Source: Orobanche coerulescens (Eukaryota > Streptophyta > Magnoliopsida > Lamiales > Orobanchaceae). Taken from it: DNA of 64,000 nucleotides. Positions 1 to 10,421 of this stretch are shown piece after piece (position 1 is the stretch's first letter; the number at the start of each line of letters is the position of its first letter). The notes under the pieces are model-generated. The model was given only the letters and a program-made list of their open reading frames with translations, was not told the origin of the DNA and did not search any database. The stretch covers positions 54,281,501 through 54,345,500 of the forward strand of contig CM065804.1 in NCBI GenBank assembly GCA_033398695.1, written 5' to 3'. The position numbers and the translations under genes are program-made.

Positions 1-120
1 CATATAAACAAGATACTTGCCTCGAATAGGCATGCAAACACTCCGACATATACAGCTCGATCGAAGTGCCTCGAAACCTACAACTTCCGCAAGAAACAAC
101 AAAAACATGATGAAAACGAG
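1..120 (-). mobile_element. LTR-like fragment, minus orientation
   Basis: Short piece holding the 9-mer GAGGCAAGT on the minus strand (15-23), a motif shared by several gypsy LTRs in this window. Sequence character changes near 120, where plus-oriented LTR-like sequence begins. No coding potential. It is too short to assign to a family, and the boundary is approximate. Confidence 0.3.
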
Positions 121-363
121 TTGATATGTATGATTATGAGATGGAGATGGTTATCTCTTTGGATTATGATTATTGATGGTTCTTGTGGTTTTGAATTGTG
201 TTGTTTATCTTCGAGAGATATATTCGTTAATCCCTCTCTTCATTTTGGGTTCTTGATGTTGTTTTTTGCTTTGTATGATGATAAATATGGAAATGGTGTT
301 ATGATTCTTGGTGTTTCATGGAGTTTGTACTGAGGAAGATGGTGATATGATGATATATATCTT

Positions 364-717
364 GGATTATGAGTTAGATGATGGTTTAGATGTTAGAACA
401 CATTGGATTATGTCATTTTATTGATTATGAACCTGATTACGGATTAATGGATGTTCTTGAAGAAGATCTTGGTGAATATAACATATTAAGATTATTATAT
501 GTTGAAGTATTGATTTTTAGATATGAACATGGAATGTTTTGGATTATGAGTTAGATGATGGTTTAGATGTTAGAACACATTGGATTATGTCATTTTATTG
601 ATTATGAACCTGATTATGGATTAATGGATGTTCTTGAAGAAGATCTTGGTGAATATAACATATTAAGATTATTATATGTTGAAGTATCGATTTTTAGATA
701 TGAACATGGAATGTTCA
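364..717. repeat. 177-bp tandem duplication
   Basis: Two adjacent copies (364-540 and 541-717) differ at only a few positions, all near the ends or single substitutions. The near identity suggests a duplication much younger than the surrounding LTR. Confidence 0.9.
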
Positions 718-1819
718 TATATAGAATCAAGTTATGGTAATTGATGATATGATTTTCAGATAAGAATAGCAGACGGATAAGTGGTTAATGAGATTATTAT
801 TCATCCTTGAGTATATGTGTTCATAAGTATCGAACGAGTATTCAGTACGGATGTTAGGATTACTTGATAACCTTGGAATTGTGATTCTCATGAATTTGAT
901 GGATATAAATAAGGGATGAACACATTATTTTGGAAATGAATTTGAATTTGGAAAGATTATGATTAATCTTGGAATATGATTATTCATAATATTGAACTAT
1001 TCGGATAGTTACATTAGTGATTATATCGTTATTATTGTGTTACTATAAATTTGCGATTATGAACAAGGAGGAATCATGTTAATTCGTATATGAGGTTGAA
1101 TTTGGAATTATGTTATAATCCTTGTTATTGGATTGAATTGATGTTGATTTGACTATCATATTGTGAATCGTATTGTGGTTATAAGTTCGTAATTATTTGA
1201 GTTGAATTGTTCGGATTTGTGTTTAATCGAGATATTGTGGAACCGTTGGGTTTGTTGATTGGTTAAAACGATTGTTGATTGTTATCGAACTTGTTGTTTA
1301 TCAATTCTTGCAATAGGTTGTGAGAATTGATTGTTGATTAGAATCGTATGTTGCGGTCGAGTTCGAGGATGTCCGTGAATTGCTTTGGTAGAAGTCAATG
1401 AGCTCATAGACGAAGACAGAGAATTGGTAATGGCTTCAGTATCATTGTATCGATATCGAGGCAAGTTTATACTTGTTCAGTTTATAATATTTAATGAATG
1501 GTTTCGGTTTCATTTCATTTATAATTCATAAAGCAATGAGTATAAGTGTGAATTTGGATATTTAGATTGTATGTTGTCTTCTGGGTTTTATAGTTAAATC
1601 ATAAGGTATATGGTTTGTATTTTATTATTGGTATACTTGGGTATCACGAATATATTTTGGTAAATACGAGGATATGAGTTATCTACAATCTACGGTATTT
1701 TAGATCGTCAAATATCGAGGATATCGTTGGTGATGGCTTTGACATCGAGATTGTCGTCCAAGGATTCAGGGCAATTACTCTAATCATTTTTGGCATTTAG
1801 TGTTGATCATGTTAGGGTA

Positions 1820-1886
1820 CATTTGTGTATTGTTGTTATCATGCATTTGTGTATTGTTGTTATCATGCATCTGTGCATTGTTATTG
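1820..1886. repeat. 24-bp microsatellite-like tandem repeat
   Basis: Two exact 24-bp units (1820-1843, 1844-1867) and a degenerate third one, in family D LTR sequence. The ORFs here simply translate this repeat. Confidence 0.85.
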
Positions 1887-1895
1887 TATGTCCAC

Positions 1896-2030
1896 CACGT
1901 GTTGGTCCGACGGGACCATTGGGATCTATGCTTCCGTGCGATGGATCATTGGATGGATTTTCCACCATGTGTTGATCCGACGGGATCATGTTGGGTACGC
2001 TGGATCATCGGATTTTCCACCATGTGTATG
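1896..2030. repeat. Subrepeats shared with the Tekay3 LTR
   Basis: Units with the core GTTGGTCCGACGGGA followed by GGATCAT and TTTTCCACCA recur two to three times. The same block occurs in reverse complement in both Tekay3 LTRs (about 54180-54310 and 61430-61560). It is the most conserved block between family D and Tekay3 LTRs. Confidence 0.75.
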
Positions 2031-3080
2031 TTGTTGTCGTCATTTTGAGTATATGTTGTTATCATGTTGTTGACATTGTTGTCTTGTCGAGCATATTGGT
2101 GTTGTCATGTGAGTATGCATTTGTAGGTCCTTTGTTAGGACCATATTCGTATATTGTTTTGATATAATCTCGAAATGGACTGACACGATTCATCGTCGCA
2201 TTGCGTATTTTGAGGTATGTCCTTTATTGATTCTAGGTACTTGTATTTTGATGGGTAATTGATTGTCCTGTTGAGATTTGATGATATTATCCGATGGATT
2301 GGACTGGTCATAGTTTGTATGTGCTGTATTGGTGAGTTATGATGATATTTTGAGAATCTTGGGTGTTGTTTAGGATACAGTACAGATGTTTGTACATGAG
2401 TTCATTGTGTTATTGAGAATACGAGATGTGGAATATAGTAAGAATTATTTTGAGGAGGATTATCACTAGTTGGTAAGGTTATGATGTTAAGATTCCATTG
2501 GTAGTGTTCTTACTTGGTAATTTAATTGGTATGTAATTATTATGTGATGTGATCATTATCATTGGTGAGTATTATGGTTAACCCCGCCGTGCACTTTATT
2601 TTTAGGTACTCGGATATTGAGCTTGTAGCGGTCATGAAGAGATGAGCTTCCCCGATGATACTAGCTATGGTATGTTTTCTGGAATCGGTTTTTTTGACTA
2701 GTTGTTATTTTCCGCTGCAAAAGTATTTTTAACTGTTTGTTTTATCCAATGCGAGTATGTTTCAAAATGCCTTGCTAGTATTTTACGAACTTTGGTTTAT
2801 TACGGAAAACCGATTTCCTAAAGTATTTTGTCGGTACGTGTAATCGGTGGCTTAACGTATATTTTTTAAACTGTTGAGTTTTGGCATTTTCGCCTTGTAC
2901 TTTCAAATGAGATTTTACGATGGTATTTGGTATATGGATTTTGTAGTCTTTGAGTATTTTAAAAGATATTACCATCAATAGCCTCTTGGGCATATTTGTA
3001 ATGATTATCTTTTAGCCTTGTGGGTTCCGGTGTGGGGCACACGGCGCTGTAATATTCCCGGATGGCCTGGGGGTGTTATA

Positions 3081-3289
3081 GGTACCAACATTCAACTTTT
3101 TACTTTACACTCTATCTACCCACTTTCTCTATGAACTTACCAATCGATACCAACATTCAATTTTTTTACTCCCCGTCTATACACATTCTCTCTTTATAAT
3201 TACAACACCAAGTAATCAGTACCGATATTCAATATTTTGCTCCCACATCTACCTATCCACTTTTTTATTCTAGAATTACCACCTCAAAT
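3081..3289. repeat. Degenerate minisatellite, left part
   Basis: About three units of 65-80 bp built as ACCAATATTCAAC, TTTTTACTCC, pyrimidine-rich ACATTCTCTC, AATTACCAC, AAGTAATCGGT. The array resumes at 27209 after the N1 insertion. No gene seen. Confidence 0.75.
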
Positions 3290-3609
3290 TGTAACACCCC
3301 CAATCCGCTCAGGGATATTACACGCCGTAGGACCTTTCCTCAAGGATATACCATGCTGGTAACAACATCGAACAACTCAACAATGCCTTTAAGGCTAAAA
3401 TGACTCAGTAGACCGATTTGGTCTTTCAGTAAAAACATACAACTTAATTACAGTACATGCCCACACAAGGGTCAAATAAAAAATACTCCCGTACAATGGG
3501 GAAAGAATACCGCAGTGGAAATAAAATACAACTAAACCAATACGACAATGTACGGGTCCTCATGTGATTAGTATCGATCATCTTTCATCATCCTTCGTTC
3601 CGACCCTGA
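3290..3609 (-). mobile_element. N1 LTR, segment 1 (LTR 3' end)
   Basis: Begins TGTAACACCCCC, the complement of the LTR 3' end. The first 33 bp end in GGATATTACA, which is also how the whole LTR ends at 24588. Interrupted by the Tat-type element; its duplication CCTGA is at 3605-3609 and 6281-6285. Confidence 0.8.
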
Positions 3610-4671
3610 TGTTGTGTCGAGAATTATACTCTTCGACTGGCGATCATCTCAGGATCGGGCGACCGTGCCGCAGCCGAGCATCCAAGGTAGAACTGCCGAC
3701 CAGAGACTGGGCGACCTAGCCATAGCCGAGCAGTCAAGGCAGATCGGACAGCCGAAGGTCCTAGGACAAGTCCCGGTGCCGAGCGATCAACATCTAAGAC
3801 GATCGTCTCTCGGTACTTGGCGATCGACTCCTAGTGGCCGACCAACAGACGATCATCTCTCGGCACTTGCCGACCGACCCTTGGTGACTTGCCTATCGAC
3901 CCTTGGTGACCGACCAATGCTGACCGCCTCATGCCGCTCGAAGCCGATGATCATCCAGTCGGCAAGGCCGAAGCCCAGGACAGAACCCACGTGCAGTGCC
4001 GGGACAAGATCCGCATTTCACGGATCGTTGACCACAGCCTGTCAGCATCTTCCCACCAGCCGATAGGCCCACCGAAAGGTGTCAGTAGGACCGCCCGTGA
4101 CAGCAACTCCGGACGGGTGCTGGCTCCCCATTGGACCGCACAGCTGGCTGCCAGCAGCTGCCTTGGACTTTAGGCAGACAACCCATTTGACTTAAGGACG
4201 ATCGCCCCATTATTATATTGGACGAGAGGCGATCGCCCGCCAGGAAACAAGGCTCCTCAGCCCCTATAAATAGAAAGCTACCTGCACTTGGAAAAGAAGC
4301 TGCTTCTTGACAAGCAATACTCACAACTTGGCTTTCCTACTCTTGGCAACAACTATCTCTCGGTTCCTTCTTCTCTCTCCGCCTCTCTCATACAGAAGAC
4401 GATCGGACGAGAGCAAGAACACCAAGGCTTCGCTCAAGAGATGGATTAACAGGGTCTTTTTACACTCATTGTACTTAGATTCTCACATTAATACTTCTAT
4501 CCACGAATATTTGTATTAATAACATCTCGCGAGAGCATTCAAGCCCGGACCTAACAAACCCAGCAAATCTAGTGCTATTCACACCCCCTCGGAAGTGCTC
4601 CCACAACCTTGTTTGTTGTCCGTCCATTCCAGCAGTATTTCATCTTCGGATAAATATTTCGGGCAACAACA
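3610..4671 (+). mobile_element. Tat-type 5' LTR
   Basis: 1062 bp, TGTTGTGTCGAG to CGGGCAACAACA. It contains many copies of CGATCG/CGACCG upstream of a TATA box at 4265 and is very similar to 5361-6280. The ORFs 3614-4066, 3931-4173 and 4307-4519 lie wholly inside and recur in the second LTR, so they are not genes. Confidence 0.88.
4265..4272 (+). promoter_or_regulatory. TATA box, Tat 5' LTR
   Basis: TATAAATA in a GC-rich setting, matched by the same sequence at 5874-5881 in the 3' LTR. Transcription would start roughly 30 bp downstream. Confidence 0.7.
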
Positions 4672-4692
4672 ATTGGCGCTAGAGGAAGGGGA
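4672..4692 (+). other. Primer-binding site, Tat-type element
   Basis: ATTGGCGCTAGAGGAAGGGG lies directly after the LTR end. It is unlike the Met-tRNA sites of the other elements here and supports the Tat assignment. Confidence 0.7.
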
Positions 4693-4798
4693 TCTAACCC
4701 TAAATTTTTATTCCTACCGTCTCGAAGAACACTCACTGTTCTCCGGGGCATATACCTGAAGAAACACTCACTGTTCTTCAGAGAAAGCTTTCAGAATC

Positions 4799-5360
4799 AT
4801 GTCTTCCGCCTCCGCGTCGAAGAAAGCCGCTGGCCAGCCCACCAGACGCCTCGTTCCGTCTCAGTCCGAGCCACAGCCGATGGCGGAGGGTAGCCGCGGT
4901 GGTCCGAGACGCTCGATCCCGCCCCTAGGGGACGGCCCAAGTCTCTCACTCGATCAGTTCCGAACCGCGGAACAGATCGAGGAGGCCATGGCCGTCCTAC
5001 AGGAGCGACGGAGTGCTCTCGACGCGCCTCCCGCTATCACTCCCTCGGCCATCCGCTGGAGGACCAAACGGAAGTTCAAGGCATTGCTGACCGAGCGATC
5101 GCCAAGAGGCTCCCGTTCGCAGGGAGAGGCGCTCGCCATCCGGGGCACCTCGGTCTTCGATCGCCTCGGCAGCGACCCATCTTGGCGATCGGGGCAGTCT
5201 GGCCCCAGCCACGAGATGACGGAGCTCGAGTCCGTCACCAGGAGCTCGGCCTATCCGACTCCCAGAAGGCAGCCCAACCGTCTGGCTCCCCCTCGCCAAA
5301 TAGCCGAGGTCGGCAGCAGCGGAGTCAGGAGATCGGTACACAATCGCCTCGATGCAGCGC
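4799..5360 (+). pseudogene. Truncated gag start of Tat-type element
   Basis: An open frame starts at ATG 4799, 127 bp after the primer site. The first ~187 residues are low-complexity (Ser, Arg, Pro rich) with a short helical stretch around residues 52-75. From 5361 the frame reads into the truncated 3' LTR and stops at 5521. No zinc knuckle or capsid motif survives, and the protein is identified by position only. The GC-rich codon use contrasts with the AT-rich surroundings. Confidence 0.55.
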
Positions 5361-6280
5361 CAGCCGAAGGTCCCAGGACAAGTCCCGGTGCCGAACGATC
5401 GACATCTAAGACGATTGTCTCTCGGTACTTGGCGATCGACTCCTGGTGGCCGACCAACAGACGATCATTTCTCGGCACTTGTCGACCGACCCTTGGTGAC
5501 TTGCCGATCGACCCTTGGTGACCGACCAATGCCGACCGCCTCATGCCGCTCGAAGCCGATGATCATCCAGTCGGCAAAGGCCGAAGCCCAGGACAGAACC
5601 CACGTGCAGTGCCGGGACAAGATCCGCATTTCATGGATCGTTGACCACAGCCTGTCAGCATCTTCCCACCAGCCGACAGGTCCGCCGAAAGGTGTCAGTA
5701 GGACCGCCCGTGATAAAGAACTCCGGACGCGTCTTTGGCTCCTATTGACCGCACTGGCCGCCAAGAATGCCTTGGACTTTAGGCAGACAGCCCATGTGAC
5801 TTAAGGACGATCGCCCCATTATTATATTAGACGAGAGGCGATCGCCCGCCAGGAAACAAGGCTCCTCAGCCCCTATAAATAGAAGGCTGCCTGCACTTGG
5901 AAAAGAGGCTGCTTCTTGACGAGCAATACTCACAACTTGGCTTTCCTACTCTTGGCAACAGCTATCTCTCGGTTCCTTCTTCTCTCTCTGCCTCTCTCAT
6001 ACAGAAGACGATCGGCCGAGAGCAAGAACAACAAGGCTTCGCTCAAGAGCTGGATTAACAGGGTCTTTTTACACTCATTGTACTTAGATTCTCACATTAA
6101 TACTTGTATCCATGAATATTTGTATTAATAACATCTCGCGAGAGCATTCAAGCCCGGGCCTAACAAACCCGGCAAATCTAGTGTTATTCACACCCCCTCC
6201 GAAGTGCTCCCGCAACCTTGTTTGTTGTCCGTCCATTCCAGCAGTATTTCATCTTCGGATAAATATTTCGGGCAACAACA
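5361..6280 (+). mobile_element. Tat-type 3' LTR lacking its first ~139 bp
   Basis: Matches 3749-4671 of the 5' LTR and ends in the same CAACAACA before the duplication CCTGA. TATAAATA is at 5874-5881. Differences from the 5' LTR include several sites where one copy has GCTG/CAGC and the other CTTT/AAAG (for example 4101-4110 versus 5711-5722). Confidence 0.88.
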
Positions 6281-6711
6281 CCTGAGTTATGCTCCCAAAC
6301 CTGAATGCAAAAACAGACATCCACCCCCCGAATACTCGGGGGTTAGCAAAACTCCACTGTTTTGCTAGTGCAAGAACAAAGTACAAATACGAGCCATACA
6401 ATACAAGTTCCACGAATAACAATAACCAGGAATCTTCGAAAATCTGAACGTAACGAAAAGTACTTCCCGAGGCAAGAGTTTGGGTAAAACATTCCAAAAA
6501 CCGTAAGATCACAAATCAAGGGAAATATTTTATAAAACGGTTTAAAATGCCATCGAGATTTTTAATAGAAAACAATTTAGTATTTCCGAATCCTTATCTT
6601 TCCAACATCAACAGGAGTCACAACCCAAAGGTTTTGTTTTTACAAATGAAACCAACAACAATACATAGAGTTAAAACCCACGTCACGCGTCCTCGACGGA
6701 CATAAAATACA

Positions 6712-7313
6712 CACGCACCCGTGAAGTTTCACTCGTGAATCTAGGGAAAAACATTGGACTCCCTCCGTGGCCCCGTCGAACCCTCCCAAGGTGAGCAAAC
6801 ACATTCACAAAACATACACACGCACTCGTGAAGTTTCACTCGTGAATCCAGAGTGAAGTCATAGATTCCCCCGAGGCCCCGTCGAACCCTCCCGAGGTGA
6901 GCAAACACATTCACAAAACACACACGCACTCGTGAAGTTTGACTCGTGAATCCAGAGTGAAGTCATAGATTCCCCCGAGGCTCCGTCGAACCCTCTCGAG
7001 GTGAGCAAACACATTCACAAAACATACACACGCACTCGTGAAGTTTCACTCGTGAATCCAGAGTGAAGTCATAGATTCCCCCGAGGACCCGTCGAACCCT
7101 CCCGAGGTGAGCAAACACATTCACAAAACATACATGCACAGGCATCGCCTAGGACCGAGATGCCACCACAAATCCCACCCAAGGCCTCGAAGGACCCTCC
7201 GGAGATGGCTAGCGAAACAATCAAGCACAGGCATCTCCTAGGACCGGGATGAAGCCACAAATCCCACCCGAGGCATCTAAGGACCCTCCCGAACTGGCTA
7301 GCGAAACAATCAT
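6712..7313. repeat. Two tandem repeat arrays in the N1 LTR
   Basis: Array 1: four units of 104-107 bp starting CACGCAC(C/T)CGTGAAG at 6712, 6819, 6923 and 7029. Array 2: two units of 89 bp starting GCACAGGCATC at 7136 and 7225. Both lie in the part of the LTR expected to be transcribed. Confidence 0.88.
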
Positions 7314-8279
7314 GCGCAAATAACATATCACACCAAGGATATCCAAACAATTCACCCAAAGGCAACAAACGCAAAGCACGACAAAATTGTCAAATCACAA
7401 CGCACCGAAAGAGATAATATATGTAAATATATTATCAAAGCATAATAACGACAACAAGCGAATTCATAGGGTTCACTTAACCATTCACGGAGCACAATAT
7501 TCACAAAACACACGCGTTTTGAAAGTGAGCCCTTAACGAGGCTAAACCAAATCTTTTGAAAGTTCATTTCAAATAACCAAACAAACACATTTAGATGGTC
7601 ACCAATCATCATATCCACGAAACAAGAAAATTATGGACAAGGTACTTGCCTCAAAATCACGATCGCAACGAGATGACGGATGAGATGCGGTCGAATAGCC
7701 CCGAACCCCCGAACAATATCAAGAACGTGATAGCACCACGAGTACTACGAGAATAACACCACACGAATCATCAATCACCAAACGGGATTCAACATCGGAA
7801 TCCTCGAGCACCTATAATCCTCCGGAAGGAACAATAAAAGATGATTACGACGAGAATCAAGGCGGAAACAACGGAAATCCAGCAAACTATCGAAAGGAAC
7901 TCATTGGGGCATTTAATCGAACACTAAATGTTCAATAATTCCCAAGAACACTTGAATCGTCAATCGAGTTAAACAAACTCGATATATGAATATACAATCC
8001 GTGAAACACGATTAATAACATCATACTACGCCAACCGATGTATCAAAATTGGACTAGAATCGAAATCAAGAGCAATTCCCCAAAAAGTCAACTTGAAGGA
8101 AAATCAAGAAATATACCTTGATTCAACGAAGAACACGGATAGGATGATGATATAATAAACAAGAATCTTCCAAAATGCCTTGGAATTGAGTAGAATCGAC
8201 CAAGAACCCTATTTCCCGTCGCACCCGTCCGATAGCCGCAAGAAAAGTGAAAAAATGAGCAAAAACCCGCTGCCAGGCC

Positions 8280-8287
8280 TTATATAG
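8280..8287 (-). promoter_or_regulatory. Probable TATA box of the N1 LTR
   Basis: CTATATAA on the minus strand, directly downstream of the palindrome array. The same arrangement is seen in the Tekay1, Tekay3 and SIRE-like LTRs. Confidence 0.55.
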
Positions 8288-8289
8288 AC

Positions 8290-8400
8290 GGACATTGCCG
8301 GACGCTTACGGCCGTAACCGGCAGTGCCTTAAGGCTGTAACTCGGCCCATACGGCCGTACTCGGCAGGCCCTTACGGTCGTAACCGGTATTCGTCAAAAA
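8290..8400. promoter_or_regulatory. TTACGGCCGTAA palindrome array, part 1
   Basis: Copies include CTTACGGCCGTAACC, a TTAAGGCTGTAAC variant, ATACGGCCGTAC and CTTACGGTCGTAACC. The array continues at 23945 beyond the chromovirus, so the chromovirus landed inside it. Confidence 0.7.
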
Positions 8401-8414
8401 CTAGCCCAGCACCT

Positions 8415-9110
8415 TGTCACGCCCCACCTTAAGGCAGCAGGCATCAAGCAGCATCCGGACGAAGCCGGGCGGACGGGCGCGTAGCAGGGCCGCACGCGTG
8501 CTGGCACCGTGTCAAGCTCACAAAGGACTACCCTCCCTATAATAGGCTTAGACGGAAAAAGCCTTGTGACAGCAGTAGACATGAAAAGGCCGAGGAGCAC
8601 ACTCTTCAGAAAGAAGACCCTAGAAGCTTCAAGATGGAGACCAATCAGTTCCAGAAGGTCAAAGAGGGTTCCAGAAGGTCAGAAATCGGGTCGGATTGCT
8701 ACGCGCCGAATCGGGCCTTGGCCGGTCCGGGCCGAGACACTTCGGGCCGGGTCGGGCCGGACGTTCCAGAGGGATCTGGGAACTCCAAGGAGTCTTCTTA
8801 GAATTATTTAGAAGTGTATAGACCATTCTAGATGATGGCATTCTTGTAAATACTTGGAATAGTAATGTTTTGTTGGTCATTTGCTAGACTAGGAGGATTG
8901 GTATAAATACCCCTCCTTGGGGCTCATTTGTAACTCACTCTTGAGAAATCTGATTTGCTACAGTGCAATAAGAGAAAACCTTCCCCAAGCATTTCCTTAC
9001 TTTCCTTCCTAGCAGTCTTGTTTATTAATAGGCTTACTACTTAGGCTTGAGACAACCTAAGAGTGCTGCACGGTGAGGACTTAGCGAGGCGCAAGTATAA
9101 CCCCATGACA
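8415..9110 (+). mobile_element. Chromovirus 5' LTR
   Basis: 696 bp from TGTCACGCCCC to CCCATGACA. Highly similar to the 3' LTR, which has a ~20-bp deletion near its start. It contains a run of TCGGGCC repeats about 150-230 bp upstream of the TATA box. Confidence 0.9.
8902..8909 (+). promoter_or_regulatory. TATA box, chromovirus 5' LTR
   Basis: TATAAATA, conserved at 23732-23739 in the 3' LTR. Confidence 0.75.
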
Positions 9111-9112
9111 GT

Positions 9113-9125
9113 TGGTATCAGAGCC
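9113..9125 (+). other. Primer-binding site (initiator Met tRNA), chromovirus
   Basis: TGGTATCAGAGCC, complementary to the 3' end of plant initiator Met tRNA, two bases after the LTR. Confidence 0.9.
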
Positions 9126-9185
9126 AAGGTTGAGACAACCAAGGCAGATTTTCGAAGATTGCTAGCTGATCGTGCAAGGAAGAAG

Positions 9186-10262
9186 ATGGCACAATCATAC
9201 GACGTTACCCAACCCAACACTCAGGCCGAGAAGACCAAGAAGGGCAGAGACAAGTCTGTCGACCGGATTGCTGCCATGGACAGCCGAGTGACTCGAATGG
9301 AGGAGGTCTATGATGAGGTTGCAAAGAGGGTGGATGACTTAGAAGAAGATGGTGAGGAGCTGCACAACCAGGTACTTTCTACTATCAATGCTTGTGAGGG
9401 GGACATGAAGCAAGAGTTGGCCGATTTTTAGGCCATGATCTTGGCCATGCAAGAGGGCATGGAGGTTCTCAAGACGGAGATGGCAACAGTGAAGAGGGCG
9501 ATTGCCAATGGAGAACATGTGGGTGCGACACCCGCACAAATTGACATCCCAAGGCCTGGGAAGTTCAACGGATCGAGAAATGCCAAGGAGATTGACAATT
9601 TCTTATGGAACCTGGAGCAGTACTTTGGTGCCTCAAACATTCGAGATGATGACACCAAGTTGCGGACGACACCCTTGTACTTAGCCGACATAGCCGTACT
9701 ATGGTGGCGGACCAAGCAGGCTGACATTGAGAGCGGTGCATGCAGGATGGCTTCCTGGGAAGACTTCAAGGCCGAATTGAAGAAGCAATTCTATCCCGAG
9801 AATGTAGAGTTCGAGGATCGGGGAAGGCTAAAGAGACTTAGCCACACCCGTACGATCAAAGACTATGTCAAGGAGTTCCAAGAAATTGTACTGGAGATAC
9901 CAAGTTTGACGGCGACCGACAAGCTGTTTGCATTTATGGACAGACTCAAGCCTTTCGCAAGGCAAGAGTTGGAAAGGCGCAAAGTTCAGGACGTGGCGAC
10001 TTCCATTGCTGTGGCCGAGGGCTTAAGGGAGTTGAAAACCAGCGATAAGCCGAGGACTTTCCGCACAGATAAAGGCAAAGGTGGGGGAGACCGCCCATCA
10101 AGGTTCAGGCCAAACAAATACTCGGGCAAGCAACCAGTAGACGAGATCGATAAGCCGAGAGGTTGTCACATTTGTCATAGTACCTCTCACCTGAAGTACG
10201 ATTGCCCATTTCGGAGAAAGAAGGTCGCAGCCATTCAAGAAATAGGTTGCGGATGGTGCGCA
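9186..10262 (+). pseudogene. gag: Chromovirus gag
   Basis: Starts at ATG 9186 (MAQSYDV). Residues ~30-80 form a predicted coiled coil (DRIAAMDSRVTRMEEVY...). An in-frame TAG at 9429-9431 interrupts it, and the same frame continues with the retrotransposon gag core (9560-9960: FNGSRNAKEIDNFLWNLE, WEDFKAELKKQFYP). A CCHC zinc knuckle, CHICHSTSHLKYDC, is at 10163-10205. A frameshift near 10235-10262 then moves the reading into the protease frame. It would form the virus-like particle and bind element RNA. Confidence 0.85.
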
Positions 10263-10263
10263 C

Positions 10264-10421
10264 ATGGGCTCATTGAGTTTGATCAATGCTGTCAAAGCCG
10301 TTGTGGAGCCAGCGAAGGGACCTAGAAAGGGGTCTATGTTTGTGGATGCCTTGATCGTAAGCACACACATCAAAGCTTTAGTGGATACAGGAGCTACGCA
10401 CAACTTCATGTGGGGCAGCGT
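10264..10421 (+). pseudogene. Chromovirus protease, N-terminal part
   Basis: Contains the aspartic protease motif VDTGATHNFM (10381-10410), one active-site half. The copia insertion cuts the frame just after it, at 10421. The C-terminal half resumes at 20000. Confidence 0.8.

Larger units (their letters stand above)
121..3080 (+). mobile_element. Ty3/gypsy LTR, family D (partial or solo)
   Basis: The last 460 bp (2618-3080) match the LTR end at 41486-41929, which is followed by a primer-binding site, so this is a plus-strand LTR ending at 3080 in GTGTTATA (a decayed GTGTTACA). Positions 1796-2030 also resemble, in reverse complement, the Tekay3 LTR (54170-54320), so the family is Tekay-like. 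GAGGCAAGT lies at 1458-1466. No primer site follows 3080; minisatellite starts directly, so this is a 3' LTR or a solo LTR. The 5' limit is not visible. ORFs inside it are chance. Confidence 0.55.
3610..6280 (+). mobile_element. Tat-lineage Ty3/gypsy element reduced by internal deletion
   Basis: Flanked by the perfect duplication CCTGA. Layout: 5' LTR (3610-4671), primer site, leader and gag start, then a direct junction into a 3' LTR lacking its first ~139 bp (5361-6280). Ends are TGTTG...CAACA. The primer site starts ATTGGCGCTAGAGG, a form I associate with Tat-clade elements. All of pol is missing, and one deletion from gag into the 3' LTR U3 explains the structure. Confidence 0.85.
6286..8414 (-). 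mobile_element. N1 LTR, segment 2
   Basis: LTR body between the Tat-type and chromovirus insertions. It holds two tandem arrays (6712-7313), the leader motif GAGGCAAGT (minus, 7644-7652), a TATA box (8280-8287) and the first half of a palindrome array (8290-8400). ORFs such as 7069-7374 translate the tandem repeat and are not genes. Confidence 0.75.

Noticed and set aside
121..333. 70-residue ORF near the left end
   Set aside because: Low-complexity translation of AT-rich LTR-like sequence, with no motif.
3614..4173. Overlapping ORFs of 80-150 residues
   Set aside because: They lie inside a Tat LTR and recur in the second LTR (5352-5804), so they are repeat translation, not genes.
6741..7374. 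Cys-rich ORFs on the minus strand
   Set aside because: They translate the 104-107-bp tandem repeat of the N1 LTR; the repeated Cys pattern follows the DNA repeat.
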